In this document: piece after piece, positions 1 through 11,800 of the stretch
Position numbering within the stretch: position 1 is the stretch's first letter
How the letters are laid out: each line of letters opens with the position of its first letter
Assembly: GCA_016165875.1 (NCBI GenBank)
Contig: JABBOT010000004.1
Coordinates: 2,480,001-2,544,000 of the forward strand
Length of the DNA: 64,000 bases
Source of the DNA: Acanthopleura granulata
Taxonomy: Eukaryota > Mollusca > Polyplacophora > Chitonida > Chitonidae
Direction of reading: 5' to 3'
Notes under the pieces: generated by a model
Seen by the model: the letters and a program-made list of their open reading frames with translations, nothing else
What the model was told of the DNA's origin: nothing
The model's database searches: none
Position numbers and translations under genes: made by a program

Positions 1-1131
1 TTCCTATTACTGCTTAAAATAGTGGGGGGGTGGGGTGGTGATTAAAATACTCTAAAAGACCTAATACTTCATCCAAAAATTGCATTTTTAGAGGTGATCT
101 AATGTCATAAACATTACATCTGGTTCTGAAACTTACATTTTTCTAGTAGGGTATGATGCTACCTTCCAAGCAACCCTTAAAACATCTTCCTACAATCTAT
201 AAAGCTCCCAGAATCAGGAAGAATGAGTGACTTTATCATGAACCAATTAAAGGCATTCAGGGTCATTCATTTACTATTTTTGATATACAACTTAACAATT
301 ATCAACCATAACATTGTATGGAAAATGTCCACTTATCATCTCTCTTGGATTTAAGAACTGTTAAGATGGTTAAGAATTTAAGACTGTTATTTGCAGTGAC
401 CACTATTCATGTTCAGAAATTGTAACAGTTTTTGTTACGTCTTTGACAATCTACTGAATGAACCAGGGCCACTTTGACAGTCCGATATTCTAAATCCAAA
501 GGGAAAAGGCCATGGCATCCTCTACACTGTTCAGAGTGCCATGTTTCATGTTCAAGCAACAAACTTCCTACATATACAAAATAATAATGAAATGTAATAT
601 GATCCTCACCATGTAGTTACTTTGATAATTCTCAGTTCGTAATTCAAAACATTTGCAGTTCACCTTCAAGCCCTTAATATGACAAGTAAGTAAATCAATT
701 TATTACAAATACTGTTTATTATTGACTGTCACTTCAAAGTTACAAGCCCTTATATTGGCATTCCTCAAGACTCTTCTGTTGCTATGAGACACAAACATTC
801 ACCCAAAAGTCATTAAATGTTTCTCATGAAGTTCATAAAGTCCATTTCGGGTGAAGTGAACTTCTTCAGCATTTAACATTAACTGTGAAAAACCATATTT
901 GAATTGAGCTTTGACAATCTCAGTTCAGCAATAACCAACTGCATCTTCAAAACTTGCACTAAATATACAACTGCAAAAGGATGTACCTGGGTTGGCAATA
1001 CTGCTACTAATTTCAGAGGTTTAACAGCCATATGTTCCAAGAAATCTTCCCGTCTGAAAGAAGAAAAAAAAAAAGAAACATTGGAAACAACAGTATTTTA
1101 GCTCCAGTTATTCAATTTCCTGTTTGGAGTT

Positions 1132-1477
1132 TTATTATGAATGAATGGATGCTTATTGTTTAACGTCCTACTCAAGAATATTTCACTTATATGAAGGCAG
1201 TGTCTCCTTGGGGCAGGACGGATTTCCACCGTATCTTTTATCTGGTGCTGCCTCACCGAGACGAGTTGCTGAAGACACCCAACAAGTCCCTCACCCAGTC
1301 ACATTATACTGACACCGGGCCGACCAGTCCACCCTCTATCCTCTTATTGCTGAGCGCCTAGCGAGGAAGCAGGGATGTACCATTTTTTAAAGTTTTTGTT
1401 ATGACCCGACCCAGGTTTGAACCCAGATATCGCCGTCTGAAAGCGGACGCTCTACCAACTGTGCTATCCGGGCGGGT
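1132..1477 (-). mobile_element. tRNA-derived SINE, family B, nearly full length
   Basis: Read on the minus strand it starts with a tRNA-like head containing A box (ATAGCACAGTTGGTAGAGCG) and B box (GGGTTCAAACC). A ~200-nt body follows, then the tail ATATAAGTGAAATATTCTTG..GGACGTTAAACAATAAGC. The tail is shared with the other SINE family here, while head and body differ. The head resembles tRNA-Glu (TTC in the loop) but its stems do not pair properly, so it is not a tRNA gene. Confidence 0.85.
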
Positions 1478-1560
1478 AAGAGAGTCTGTCTGCTAAATGT
1501 CTGCAGGCTTCCAGAAATCAGATACATGTATGTCACTAAATTTTAGACCTGTTCTTCAAG

Positions 1561-1722
1561 ATTTATTTATTTGATTGGTGTTTTACACCATGCTCAAGAA
1601 TATTTACAACTTATACAACAGAGGTCAGCATTATGGTAGGGGGAAAGCTGAAACCATCCACCGGTTGTTGGAAGACCTTCCCAAGTATAGCTGCATGATT
1701 GGAAGCCAACATGAGCTGGAAG
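1561..1722 (-). mobile_element. SINE fragment, family A (3' part)
   Basis: Has the tail (minus strand: ..TTGAGCATGGTGTAAAACACC) and the middle; the tRNA head is lost. A small plus-strand open frame here is only repeat. Confidence 0.8.
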
Positions 1723-2665
1723 TTCTTCAAGAAGACAACATAATATTAATTAACAACTGGATACAATGCACTTCAGCAGAAAAGAATGACAAAATATGGA
1801 TGTGAAAACAAGTGTACCTGAGCAGAACAATCTTGACAGTTGGCGTTGTAAGGCTCTTGATGATGGCAGAAGCATTAAGGTGGCTCCTCCCTTGCAGCAC
1901 CTGACCGTTTACCTAGCAGAGAGAATATATCACAATCTTTGCAAGAGGTTCATGCTACTGTTATTCTTTAACCTTTTCGCATGTTGCAAGGCATTTATTC
2001 AATCATACTCTGAAGGCATTATTCTCTGTTGACTTTTGTGAAGCCATGAAACTGTCCAATCCAACCAATCTGGTTTTGTCTCCAAAATCAAATTAAAAAC
2101 GTGCATAAACCGAAGTGAAAGTTCCTCTTTCACATGCGAAAGGTTGAGGAATAAGGTATACAATTAACGACAATAAGCCTTCAGGCCACATCACGCTTAC
2201 ATTTGCTTCACAAATCCATGTACTAGCCAAAGAGAAAGTTAGTAATTATTTTATTTTATACACAGCATTTGCTAAAACAACAATTTTGACAAATTTAACA
2301 GAATGTGGTCAATTTATTAACGGCAGTGACAAACAACTGTGTACTACTGACACATGCGAGTGTCTAATTAGTTTGATGACACAATGTATGCATACTAATG
2401 ATCAATTCTGTAAATCTCATGTTTCGCAAGTATGATGTTATAAATGACATCGCTCTCTGCACTTTTAATGTCACGATATCATAATTGACTTTTGATCTCA
2501 TACCACAAGATCTGCAAATCTGTGTTTTATCAGATCAGTAGGTTGCTTTCACAGTCACTGGAGGAATGGCTGGAACAAACTAAATGAACCATGAAGGCTG
2601 TCCTGTAATGTTAATAAATAAACAAATCTACGACCCCAAGACAAACTGTGGACTTGCATATGTAC

Positions 2666-2862
2666 CTCCAGCAGCTCATCGCCCACTTGGACCCGGCCGT
2701 CTCTGGCCGCGATGCTCTCCGGCTGGACACCAGCCACAAACACGCTCATGGTGCTGCGGTCCTTATTGCCGGCCAGACTGATGCCCAGGCCCCCGCCACT
2801 GCGCGGCAGCTCCACCACATGTAACTCCCCACTCAACTCTCCATACTTCTCCTGCAAGGACT
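2666..2862 (-). CDS. MPDZ: exon: PDZ8 N-terminal half
   Basis: 197 nt (2 + 65 codons); acceptor ..catgtttcag, donor GAG|gtacat. [59 protein letters not shown] and DELLE. It is close to MUPP1 PDZ8 ([28 protein letters not shown]). Vertebrate proteins continue INGQILYGRSH; that second half should be in the next exon, which I do not see in 1-2600, so the gene continues beyond the left edge. Confidence 0.97.
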
Positions 2863-5800
2863 CTGAAACATGCAAATCTTCAACCATAGAAAGCCTGTTT
2901 AGCCGTTCAGTTAGAGGTTAGCATGGCTTTTATTTATTTCTTTCTTTAATTGGTGTGTTTTATGCCATACTCAAGAATGTTTCACTTATATTATAGTGGG
3001 AAGAAACCGAAAAACCTCAGATTATCAGCAGGTTGCTGGCAGACCTGCCCACATATGGAGAGGAAGCCAGCATTAGCCAGAGCTTTAAACCATACTAACA
3101 ATTAATTACATGTACACTGAGGACTTAGCAGCCATCTTATGGCACTCGGCATCATACCTGCCCGTCACTGTCCACTGTGTCATGCTCATCAATACCAACG
3201 TGAACTTTTCAAAGCAGACTCCCTTTTCAATAAACATGCTAGGGTCGTAAGTCGTAGCTCAGGTCCTGTGTTGAAACTTACTATATATGACTGTTTTACA
3301 AAACAATACTACATGTAGCTATGTCTTCTTGTGTACCAACAGTGACTTAAGATGACTTAAGACTTGTCAGTGAAATGAGGCCCAAGCCACTCATTATGGT
3401 GCAGATGTACCTTAAACACAAGTATACTAATACCGGTGCTCTTGTGATGATGGAGTCAGACGGCTAAAAGACTTTAATAATAGCACAACACATTCACATA
3501 CAAAATTCAGTGCTTGCAGCAAGAATGGGTGGAATTACATAGACTGCTCGAGACAAAACTGTCGGGGGCTGAATATTCAGTAATGTTCAGACAAATTAGC
3601 ACTATGTGCAACAATAATAGGCATGGATTTGCTTGGAGTAACAAGCAAATAAAACAAAAATTAGCTCCCACCCTGCCTTGTGCAAAACCATCATGATTTC
3701 GAGAGACTTCTGCAATGCCAATTCAGCTTATAGCAAAACCTTTCAATCCCAACTTGTCTGACAATTTTAATTAGAATGTGCTGAAACACAATGTGATCTT
3801 CAACTTAAGTCTGAAAATCCTAATGCAGGAACATTTGAGATTTGTATGCAAAACAGGGAACTATATGCCACTATAAAGTTCTGCTAAAGTATAAAATGCC
3901 ATGTATTTTGTTTTGTTGATTCCAAATATCTACTCAAATCTGACCATAAATTGGTGTTTTTTACCAAAAGTGGAAGAAATCCAAAGAAATTCACTACAAA
4001 TGGATTTTCCGCAACTGAGCAAATGAATTTTGTTCTTTCTTCAGGGTCATACAGATTATGTTCTATCTGTAACTGATCTACATGTATGGACTAGTAGTAA
4101 GGTGAATACAGAAATGTTACATAAATATTGAGACAGCATCTAGAACATGCTTCAAGAATGGCACAGGTCCCGGATGGTCCCTGGAGCCCCACCCCAGGCA
4201 CCCCGCAGGGCAACGTGAAGGTGCTCCCTACATTACAGAAATGCACCTCTGAGCCTAGTCTTACATCCTCCTGAAATTGTGGCTACAATGTCGGTGTACA
4301 TTACACCACCAATGGGTCAGTGGTGAGCAAATCTGCTGTCATGATCTGTGTATCATCTGGCCATCATATACTTATGATCGTCGGATCATGGCACTACGAT
4401 CAGTGCGTACACATGTGATTTCATAACATTAACCCACGGCCATCTGCTGGTTGCTTGCAGACCTTTCCACGTAAAGGCCAGAGAGAAGCCAGGTGTGCTC
4501 AATTTGAACTCACAGCGATCGCATTGGTGAGAGGCTCCTGGGTCATTACACTGAAATCTGTCACCATACTATGGCAGTGTACTTCTGTGACTGTCCGCTT
4601 GGGCTGGGACAGTTTCTCATGTATTTATAGTCTTATTGGTGATTTGATCACACTGCTAGATGAATTGATTACAGTGTTAATAGAGGGCACTGATTCTCTA
4701 TCGTTGTATCTCAAAGGCACGTGTTCGAACATGGCGAACATGAACACACACTTGACCTTTCGGTTCTCTGGAATGGAGTAATGTCAAGAAAACATATCTA
4801 CTAGAAATGGATGCCAATTGCTGGACACAGCATATACATATAAAAGGTTCCTATTTGGGATTTGTCACAAGGCTGGACATTATATAAAAGCAGTGAGACA
4901 AAGATAGAGGTCATCAATTCATTGATGGTCTCCACATGACTAGAGTCAGCTAGCTCTTCTGAATGACTGGTGTACCAAAAAAACAATACCTTACAGTGAC
5001 AATAAACTCTGACCAAGATATGCCAACCATCTGTATACAAGACAGTTGGAGAACCGCACTTAGGCAGGGGAACTTGATCGGTGTATGGTCAGCATAGGGT
5101 CAGCGCATTATGTACCAAGCCTCCACATATCCTCGGGTCAAGGTGGATGCAGGCTTTATATAGTTAGGATCCAGCTGTACCATACAGATACCCTGCTATT
5201 TCAACCTTTTCAACCCTTGCTAAAAGCAATACTTCAAATTTTTCTTGGAGAACTGCAGAGTGTAGAGAAATAATTCTCACACTTTTATGAATCCTATACC
5301 TGTGGTGACACAAACAAATCATTCATAAGCTAGTGATCTACACTGAATTGATCACAAGTCATATAATAATTCACAATGAAAGGCTTATGAACTAATGATT
5401 TACACTGAGCTGATCATAAGCTGGTGGTCTACACTGAATTAATCATAAGCTAATGGTCTACACTGAATTAATTATAACCTAATGGTTTACACTGAAATGA
5501 TCATAAGTTAATGGTCTACACTGAACTGATCATAAGTTAGTGCTCTACACTGAATGAATCATAAGCTAGTGGTCTACAATGAACTGATGACATTAACTAG
5601 TGGTCTACGCTGACCTGCATGATCATAAGCTAGTAGTTTACACTGATCATAACCTAGTGGTCTACACTGAACTGATCATAAGCCCATGGTCTATACTGAA
5701 CTGATCATAAGCCCATGGTCTACACTGAACTGATCACAAACTAGTGGTCTACACTGACCTGCATGATCACAAGCTAGTGATCTACATTGAACTGATCGCA

Positions 5801-8800
5801 AGACAGTGGTGTACACCGGAATGATCACAAGCTATGTAGTGGTCTACACTGAACTGATCACAAGCTAGTGGTCTACACTGAACTGATCATAAGCTAATGG
5901 TTCACACTGGAATTACCTTAATCTAATGGTCTACACTGAACTTATCATAAGCCAATAGCCAGTGTACACTTTAAAACGCTTGGTCGCTGAAGGCCATCAC
6001 AACAACTCATGATAGCTCCTGTAATGTGTGGCTGTAAATATATATATAGTTCTACACCATAAATAAGGGCTGACCTACCTTGCCAACTGTGCTCTGCTTG
6101 CAGTGTCATGGTAACATGCACATGTACCTTCATTACCACATTCCTCAATGTTTCCACAGCCTGAACAAGGTGTGGTGCTCAGCTGACAGGCAATTAATAA
6201 TTGCAGGCCACAGTATGCACAGTTATCTCACAATGCTGTCTCAACTAGCCATCTGATGACAAAACACCACACAGATTCAGATATTTATCAATATTCACAC
6301 TGATTGCTGATGAACAGATCATCTTCTCTCCATTGATTTTCAGTCAATAGGTATCTGCCTAAGTAAACATCTCCAGATCATGTCCACATCATAAAGCTTC
6401 ATGCTCTTCTGTACATGTACCCTCTAGCATTCAGCTACATGTGTATACAAAGGCTTGGATGTTCAGGTTCTTACCATATTTATGCTAAGACAGATGAGCT
6501 GATTTTATCCCAGTGAGCCGCTATTAGCAATATGATTGATAGAAGGTGAACATACACCTTCTTCACACAGTATTTCTCACAAGGCTTTCCGTAATTTCCA
6601 TGGCAGTTTGATTAGAGCCTATAATTCCAGGGCTAGTATATTAATTCCAGATTGAAAGGAAGCTGTTATACATTGCCTCGTTAGGCGTAGGTAGACAGGC
6701 TGCCCTGCTGAAAGAGACCTATCATAGCCATGGTGCAACAACAGACGACAAATGCCAGGGCTACGAACGCTGCAGCCAGCCCATCACCATGTCTGACTGT
6801 CTGAGCAGTCATGGCCTGTTTATAATACCTCCATAATGAACACAAGAGGCTGGTGACGCTCACAAAACGCCGCGTAGCAGGGACAAGCATGCCACATAAA
6901 CCAGCTACATCTTTAACATTTGCCAAGCAACACTCAACCAACGCTGCAACGAGGAAGCAAACATGGCTGACTGCTGAAATCAGTGGTTATACAGCCCCTG
7001 CGTCCGTCTTCTCAGCCAGTCCTCGATATGATGGCTGCGTCCACACCTGTAGATACCCCCCATTGTGACATGCTTCCAGCCAAAGCCTAACCCCAGCCTG
7101 ACCACTGCTGCCGCCCCACCGTGGTATTACAGGAAAGCCCTGACAGATGACATTAGGGAAGGTGGCCACAGCTCTCTCTGCCTGACTGTGTGCATGGTAC
7201 GTGTGAGGCCCCAGCCAGCCTGCTATTGATTGTCAGCTGTACTAAATACCCACTGGCGAATCTATTACTGCACACACTTGGGTGCAAGCACCAAGACAAA
7301 TGACGTGGGAGCTGGATGTCAGCGCTATACCTCACCCAACTACACATCACACGGCCACTTGTTTGATGTGACACAGCATTTTGTGACGTGCCATTTCCAA
7401 ACAAATCGCATTAACAGGTTGGGAAAAGATATAACTTCTGTATAATTACCAATACTTCTACATCGTAACACTTACATGAACAAGAGGGTTTTGCATTGCA
7501 TTTCCTTTTGGAGAAGTATTTCACTTTTCCAAACAATTGCTTCACCAGGTTGGAAAAGACTTGGCTTAATTTAACCAATACTTCAGCATTGTAAGCTTTA
7601 CATGTACAAGATGTACATGTACATTGCTTTTCCTGAAAAGGATATCACTTTTCCAAACAAATGCATTTATCAGGTTGGAAAAGATTTAACTTATGCATCT
7701 CAACATAATTACCAATACTTCAGTAATCACAAGGTTTACATGTACAAGACAGTAGCGTTGCATTTCCTGAAAAGAATTTCACTTTTCCAATTAACCTGCC
7801 TTACTAGGTTGAAAAACTCGTTTAACTCATGCATCTTGGCATAATTAACAATACTTCAGCATTGTACGGTTTACATATACAAGATGGCACTGCACTGCAT
7901 CTCCTGAAAAGGATTTCCCTTCATACAATCTATCTGTATGAGTTCCTTATGGCATACATTGTGGAAATGAACATAACCCAGGGTTTTGATCTGTTAAGCA
8001 GCCGAGCATCAGATTCCTGGGCTGGAGATTGATTCTACCGTATTACTGTAATCCTGCCTGACTCTAATGATTTCCTGCAGGAGCATGATGAGCTACATGT
8101 ACAAGTAGAATCACTGGGCACATGTTACACTTGCATTCAGAACCCATTAAGCTCACAATTACCACAGCAACAAGGTGTGATTAATGAGTTATTGAGAGTT
8201 ATAGAATACCCTGACAACCAATAAATGAACTATCTTTGACTTAGCTCAGACAATATACACATATGCTACTGCTCAGAAAAAGGAAAAATTTTTTTCTTTA
8301 CATCATTAAGGCCATAATTTTAAAGAAAATGTCTATTGATTGATTACACCCCCAGGTGTATAAACACATCACTGTAAGAATAATAATAACAACTAGTGTT
8401 ACATTATTTTACTTCCGTTACATTGTTATCACTACGGTTAATCTTCCAATTGGCCCTTTTTTCAGAGCTACATGGGGAAAAAGCTGGCAAAAACCACAAA
8501 TTTTCTTATCTTTTTGTGAACATATACATGTATAGATAATTTATGTGATACAAGTTGAGAAATTCTCATCACAAACTTTCACAACTGTGTCAGACATATC
8601 CAATATCAGAGCTGTTGAGAAAAATACATGCTTCAGTGTTGAACATGCCTGCAATACATTAGCCACTGTCACATTAAATGAACAGCTACATGTGTAACAT
8701 TCCAGTCCAGAAACTTCATAAATTTTGGAGGAAATACTGGCTATAATAAAAATGTATAGTACATTTTCACTTACTGACACAGAGGCACTAGATGGTCACC

Positions 8801-11800
8801 AGGCACAGAGGTCAAGATGTCTCCACCACATTCACAAGGAACATCGCATAAAAATAGCAAATGACAACTGCTCACAGTATGTTGCCATGGAAACCATGGA
8901 AATCATCACCAGTTCCACAAAACACACCTTACAGTAGTACTGGTGCACTTAGGCCAATGACATGTGTGCTCTGCGATTTTAACAGCAGATATCAAAATAT
9001 GCACGGTTCATACATTCTTCCTCACCCCCAGAATCATGGACATCTGGGTCTAATTAACTGAATATCCAAGGCCTGCATACAGCTGTAACTCCTACATTTA
9101 ATTCCTCAAATACAAACATCTAGTAAGTCAGACTGATGCCTCAGTCCTACACTTCAGGTAAAAACTTTGACCTTGATTTTCTTTTCTATTTCATAGCAAA
9201 GTGTTTGTCATTTATTTCATAAAAAGACACAAATTTTACCAAAAAAGGGCAGATTTCAGATTGGAACAGAATATGAAATGTTGTGCCAAACCATAGACAA
9301 TGGAACAACACAACTCATGTTGAAATATATGAAAGAAAATAATTAGCCTGAACTACATGGTCACAATTCATCAGTTTTCAAGAACCTGCTCAACTTTTTA
9401 ACGTTTTTCAGCACCTGCAATATGTATTTTTATTATCGAAGACTTTCATGGTTTTCAAAGGCTTGTTGGAATCATGTATGACTTGGATGTATAATCCAAT
9501 GATTTCCAGCATACGATATTTAAATACAAATGGTAGGAACATCATTTTCAATATTTGTTTATACTTGTTCTTGTATACCTGCAGTATATACTACAGAGAA
9601 AACTTCACACCACAATCAAAGCAATGTCATTTTGTTCATAGGCATGTGGATAACAGCGCCTTGCAAAACATGCTATGGTACCAGAGGACAAACTTTAAAT
9701 TTATGTCGTCCTGTTTATTGTAGTAATTTTTCATATTATTCAGTCAAAGTAGCATATCCGAGGGAATGGAACTTCCTTCAGCTCTCAAGGATATTATCTT
9801 CACTTCCTTATTTAAATCAGAATTTAAAATAGGCTCAACTGATATCCATACTCATATGATGACATACCTAAGGTTCTTTTGAACCTAAGACGAATGAAAT
9901 GAAATGCTGGGCTAGACAGCGTCAAGTCCTCAACAAGTGTCAAATGTTGGGCAGAGTATACATAGAAAAGCATAACAAATATGAATGTGATATGTAACTC
10001 TTAACTGTTAGGGGGCCTTATTAACAATCATACACCATTTATATATATGACACTGTTTGTGATTCATGGCACCTGGGAGATGTTTCTAAAGTGGAGTAAC
10101 TTCACATAAGCCCACATACGTATGAGACTAACTATTTTCCCATATCTATCTATCTGGTTGGTGTGATGTCTACAACTTCACTGAGATTTGGACAGGCACT
10201 GGTACTCTTCATTCAAAAAAGTCACTAAAGTCTGCACTGACATGCTGTTGTGTTGCAACAACAACAACGTTAAGGGGTGCGAATAACTTCCCCTTGCAGA
10301 TTCCTGAAAAGGGCATGATATTTTTGTCTTGCACTCATTTACATTTTCACTCCTATGACTGGACTTCTGCAACCTCATAGTTGATGCAAAATTTATCACC
10401 CATTAAGGGTACTGATTTGAAATGTAAATTTTATGACTTAGGAAGACAGAAAGTTTAGGACTGTCTTAAGGCCCCTGAACAAGCCTAGAACAGTGACTTC
10501 AACATAAATGCCATACCTTTTTCAAGATATGTTTCCATTGACATTTCACAGAGTACACTTCCAGTGCACGAATTATAAGAAAGTGTAATAATTGGTCAAG
10601 TAACTCAACAAGATCACAATTATGCAGATTTAAGGTTACTTACCATACGAATCTTCCCCTTCAATGTTTGCTTCTGTCTTCGCCTCATTATTCACTTCAG
10701 AAAATGTAAAGGAAGCATTCTCCTGCAATACAGACAAAAAAGAACATATACAATGCACACATACGTAACTGGCAGACTGATTCTGCTAAATACACACACA
10801 ACAGCCAAAAAACCATTTTATGAAACTTTCCTCCTTTGAACCATGTCTTTTTCAGTTTTCTTTTTTGCACAATGGTGTGATGCAATTCCATATGCACTTA
10901 ATAGGAATCATCGTGATTAAATACATGAAACAGATATGATTTCCCACACTGACATGTCCAGATCAGCAAAAAAGACAGGCTAGACACCTTAAGTCGTGAG
11001 TTTGAGTCTCACTTGAGCTGGTATTTTTGCTGGTCTTGATATATCATTGTAGGAAATCATATTTATACATGTATGTTGCCCTCATTTCTAGATATACTAA
11101 TATCTTCAACCTTTTCAGCTACTAAAGCATTTTATCAATGGAATTTGTGTTATTAAAGATGTAAGTTTAATAAAACTGAGGAAATTATTTCTATACAACC
11201 GTTGGTTCTGTCAGAATGATTCAAAATATTGGTTCCAAAGGTGGTTGAATAGGTTGAAGAATTTTAAATGACTAAGGGGTCATCCCTCAGTTAGAAAGGT
11301 TTGGTGAAATACAAGGCATGGGCAACACTGACACATCGCAGCCTACAGTTTGTTTCAACCCCAGCAGATATATTGCTGCTTGAAAACCACCCACCTACCT
11401 GCATAGAAATTCTGGCTTCTGTCCCTGTGCCAGTAGGCTTCTTGTGGCCCGCCACAGATGAGCCTTCGTCGTAAGACTGTACCGATTTGGAGTCTGCCTC
11501 CTGCAGATCTCGTGGCTAGAAATGGAAAAACAGGTCTTACATATTCCCTTTTGAAATGGAGTATTTATTTCACAGGTATACATTACAGTATTTCTTGCTT
11601 TTTGTTTCTTTTGTGTGCTTTCAGCTTATAACAGCAGTATATCTAAAATTTCACATCAAAAGAGAGACCATCAAAAATTGAAAATAGTTATATAGCGTAC
11701 TTCTTAAGACTTGAGCATGGGTTCTCTGATAATAATAATAATGAAAAAACACTATGTAATGTTCTAACAGGGTTACTCCTGTATTTGGATAAATAATATA

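Larger units (their letters stand above)
1..2665 (-). other. part of the intron after the PDZ8 first-half exon
   Basis: No exon could be supported. The PDZ8 second half (family wording (I/V)NGQxLYGRSHQNA) was looked for on the minus strand and not found. The region holds a full tRNA-derived SINE at 1132-1477, a SINE fragment at 1561-1722, a purine-rich A run near 1057, and AT-rich sequence. Small open frames on the plus strand here overlap the SINE fragments. Confidence 0.7.
2863..10643 (-). other. 7.8-kb intron
   Basis: Lies between the acidic linker exon and PDZ8. It contains SINE fragments (2929-3086, 4438-4552), a 29-bp tandem array (5321-5957), a slightly GC-richer stretch with an orphan membrane-helix frame (6681-6941), a 136-bp tandem array (about 7370-7930) and a Ly6-like exon candidate (8541-8780). 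No PDZ exon is missing by phase. Confidence 0.7.

Noticed and set aside
1405..1477. tRNA-Glu-like gene
   Set aside because: A and B boxes are present but the anticodon and acceptor stems do not pair, and a SINE body and tail follow directly.
1575..1805. small plus-strand frame
   Set aside because: Its sequence is the reverse complement of a SINE fragment.
5321..5957. CRISPR-like array
   Set aside because: Units are contiguous without unique spacers and diverged; the window is clearly animal DNA.
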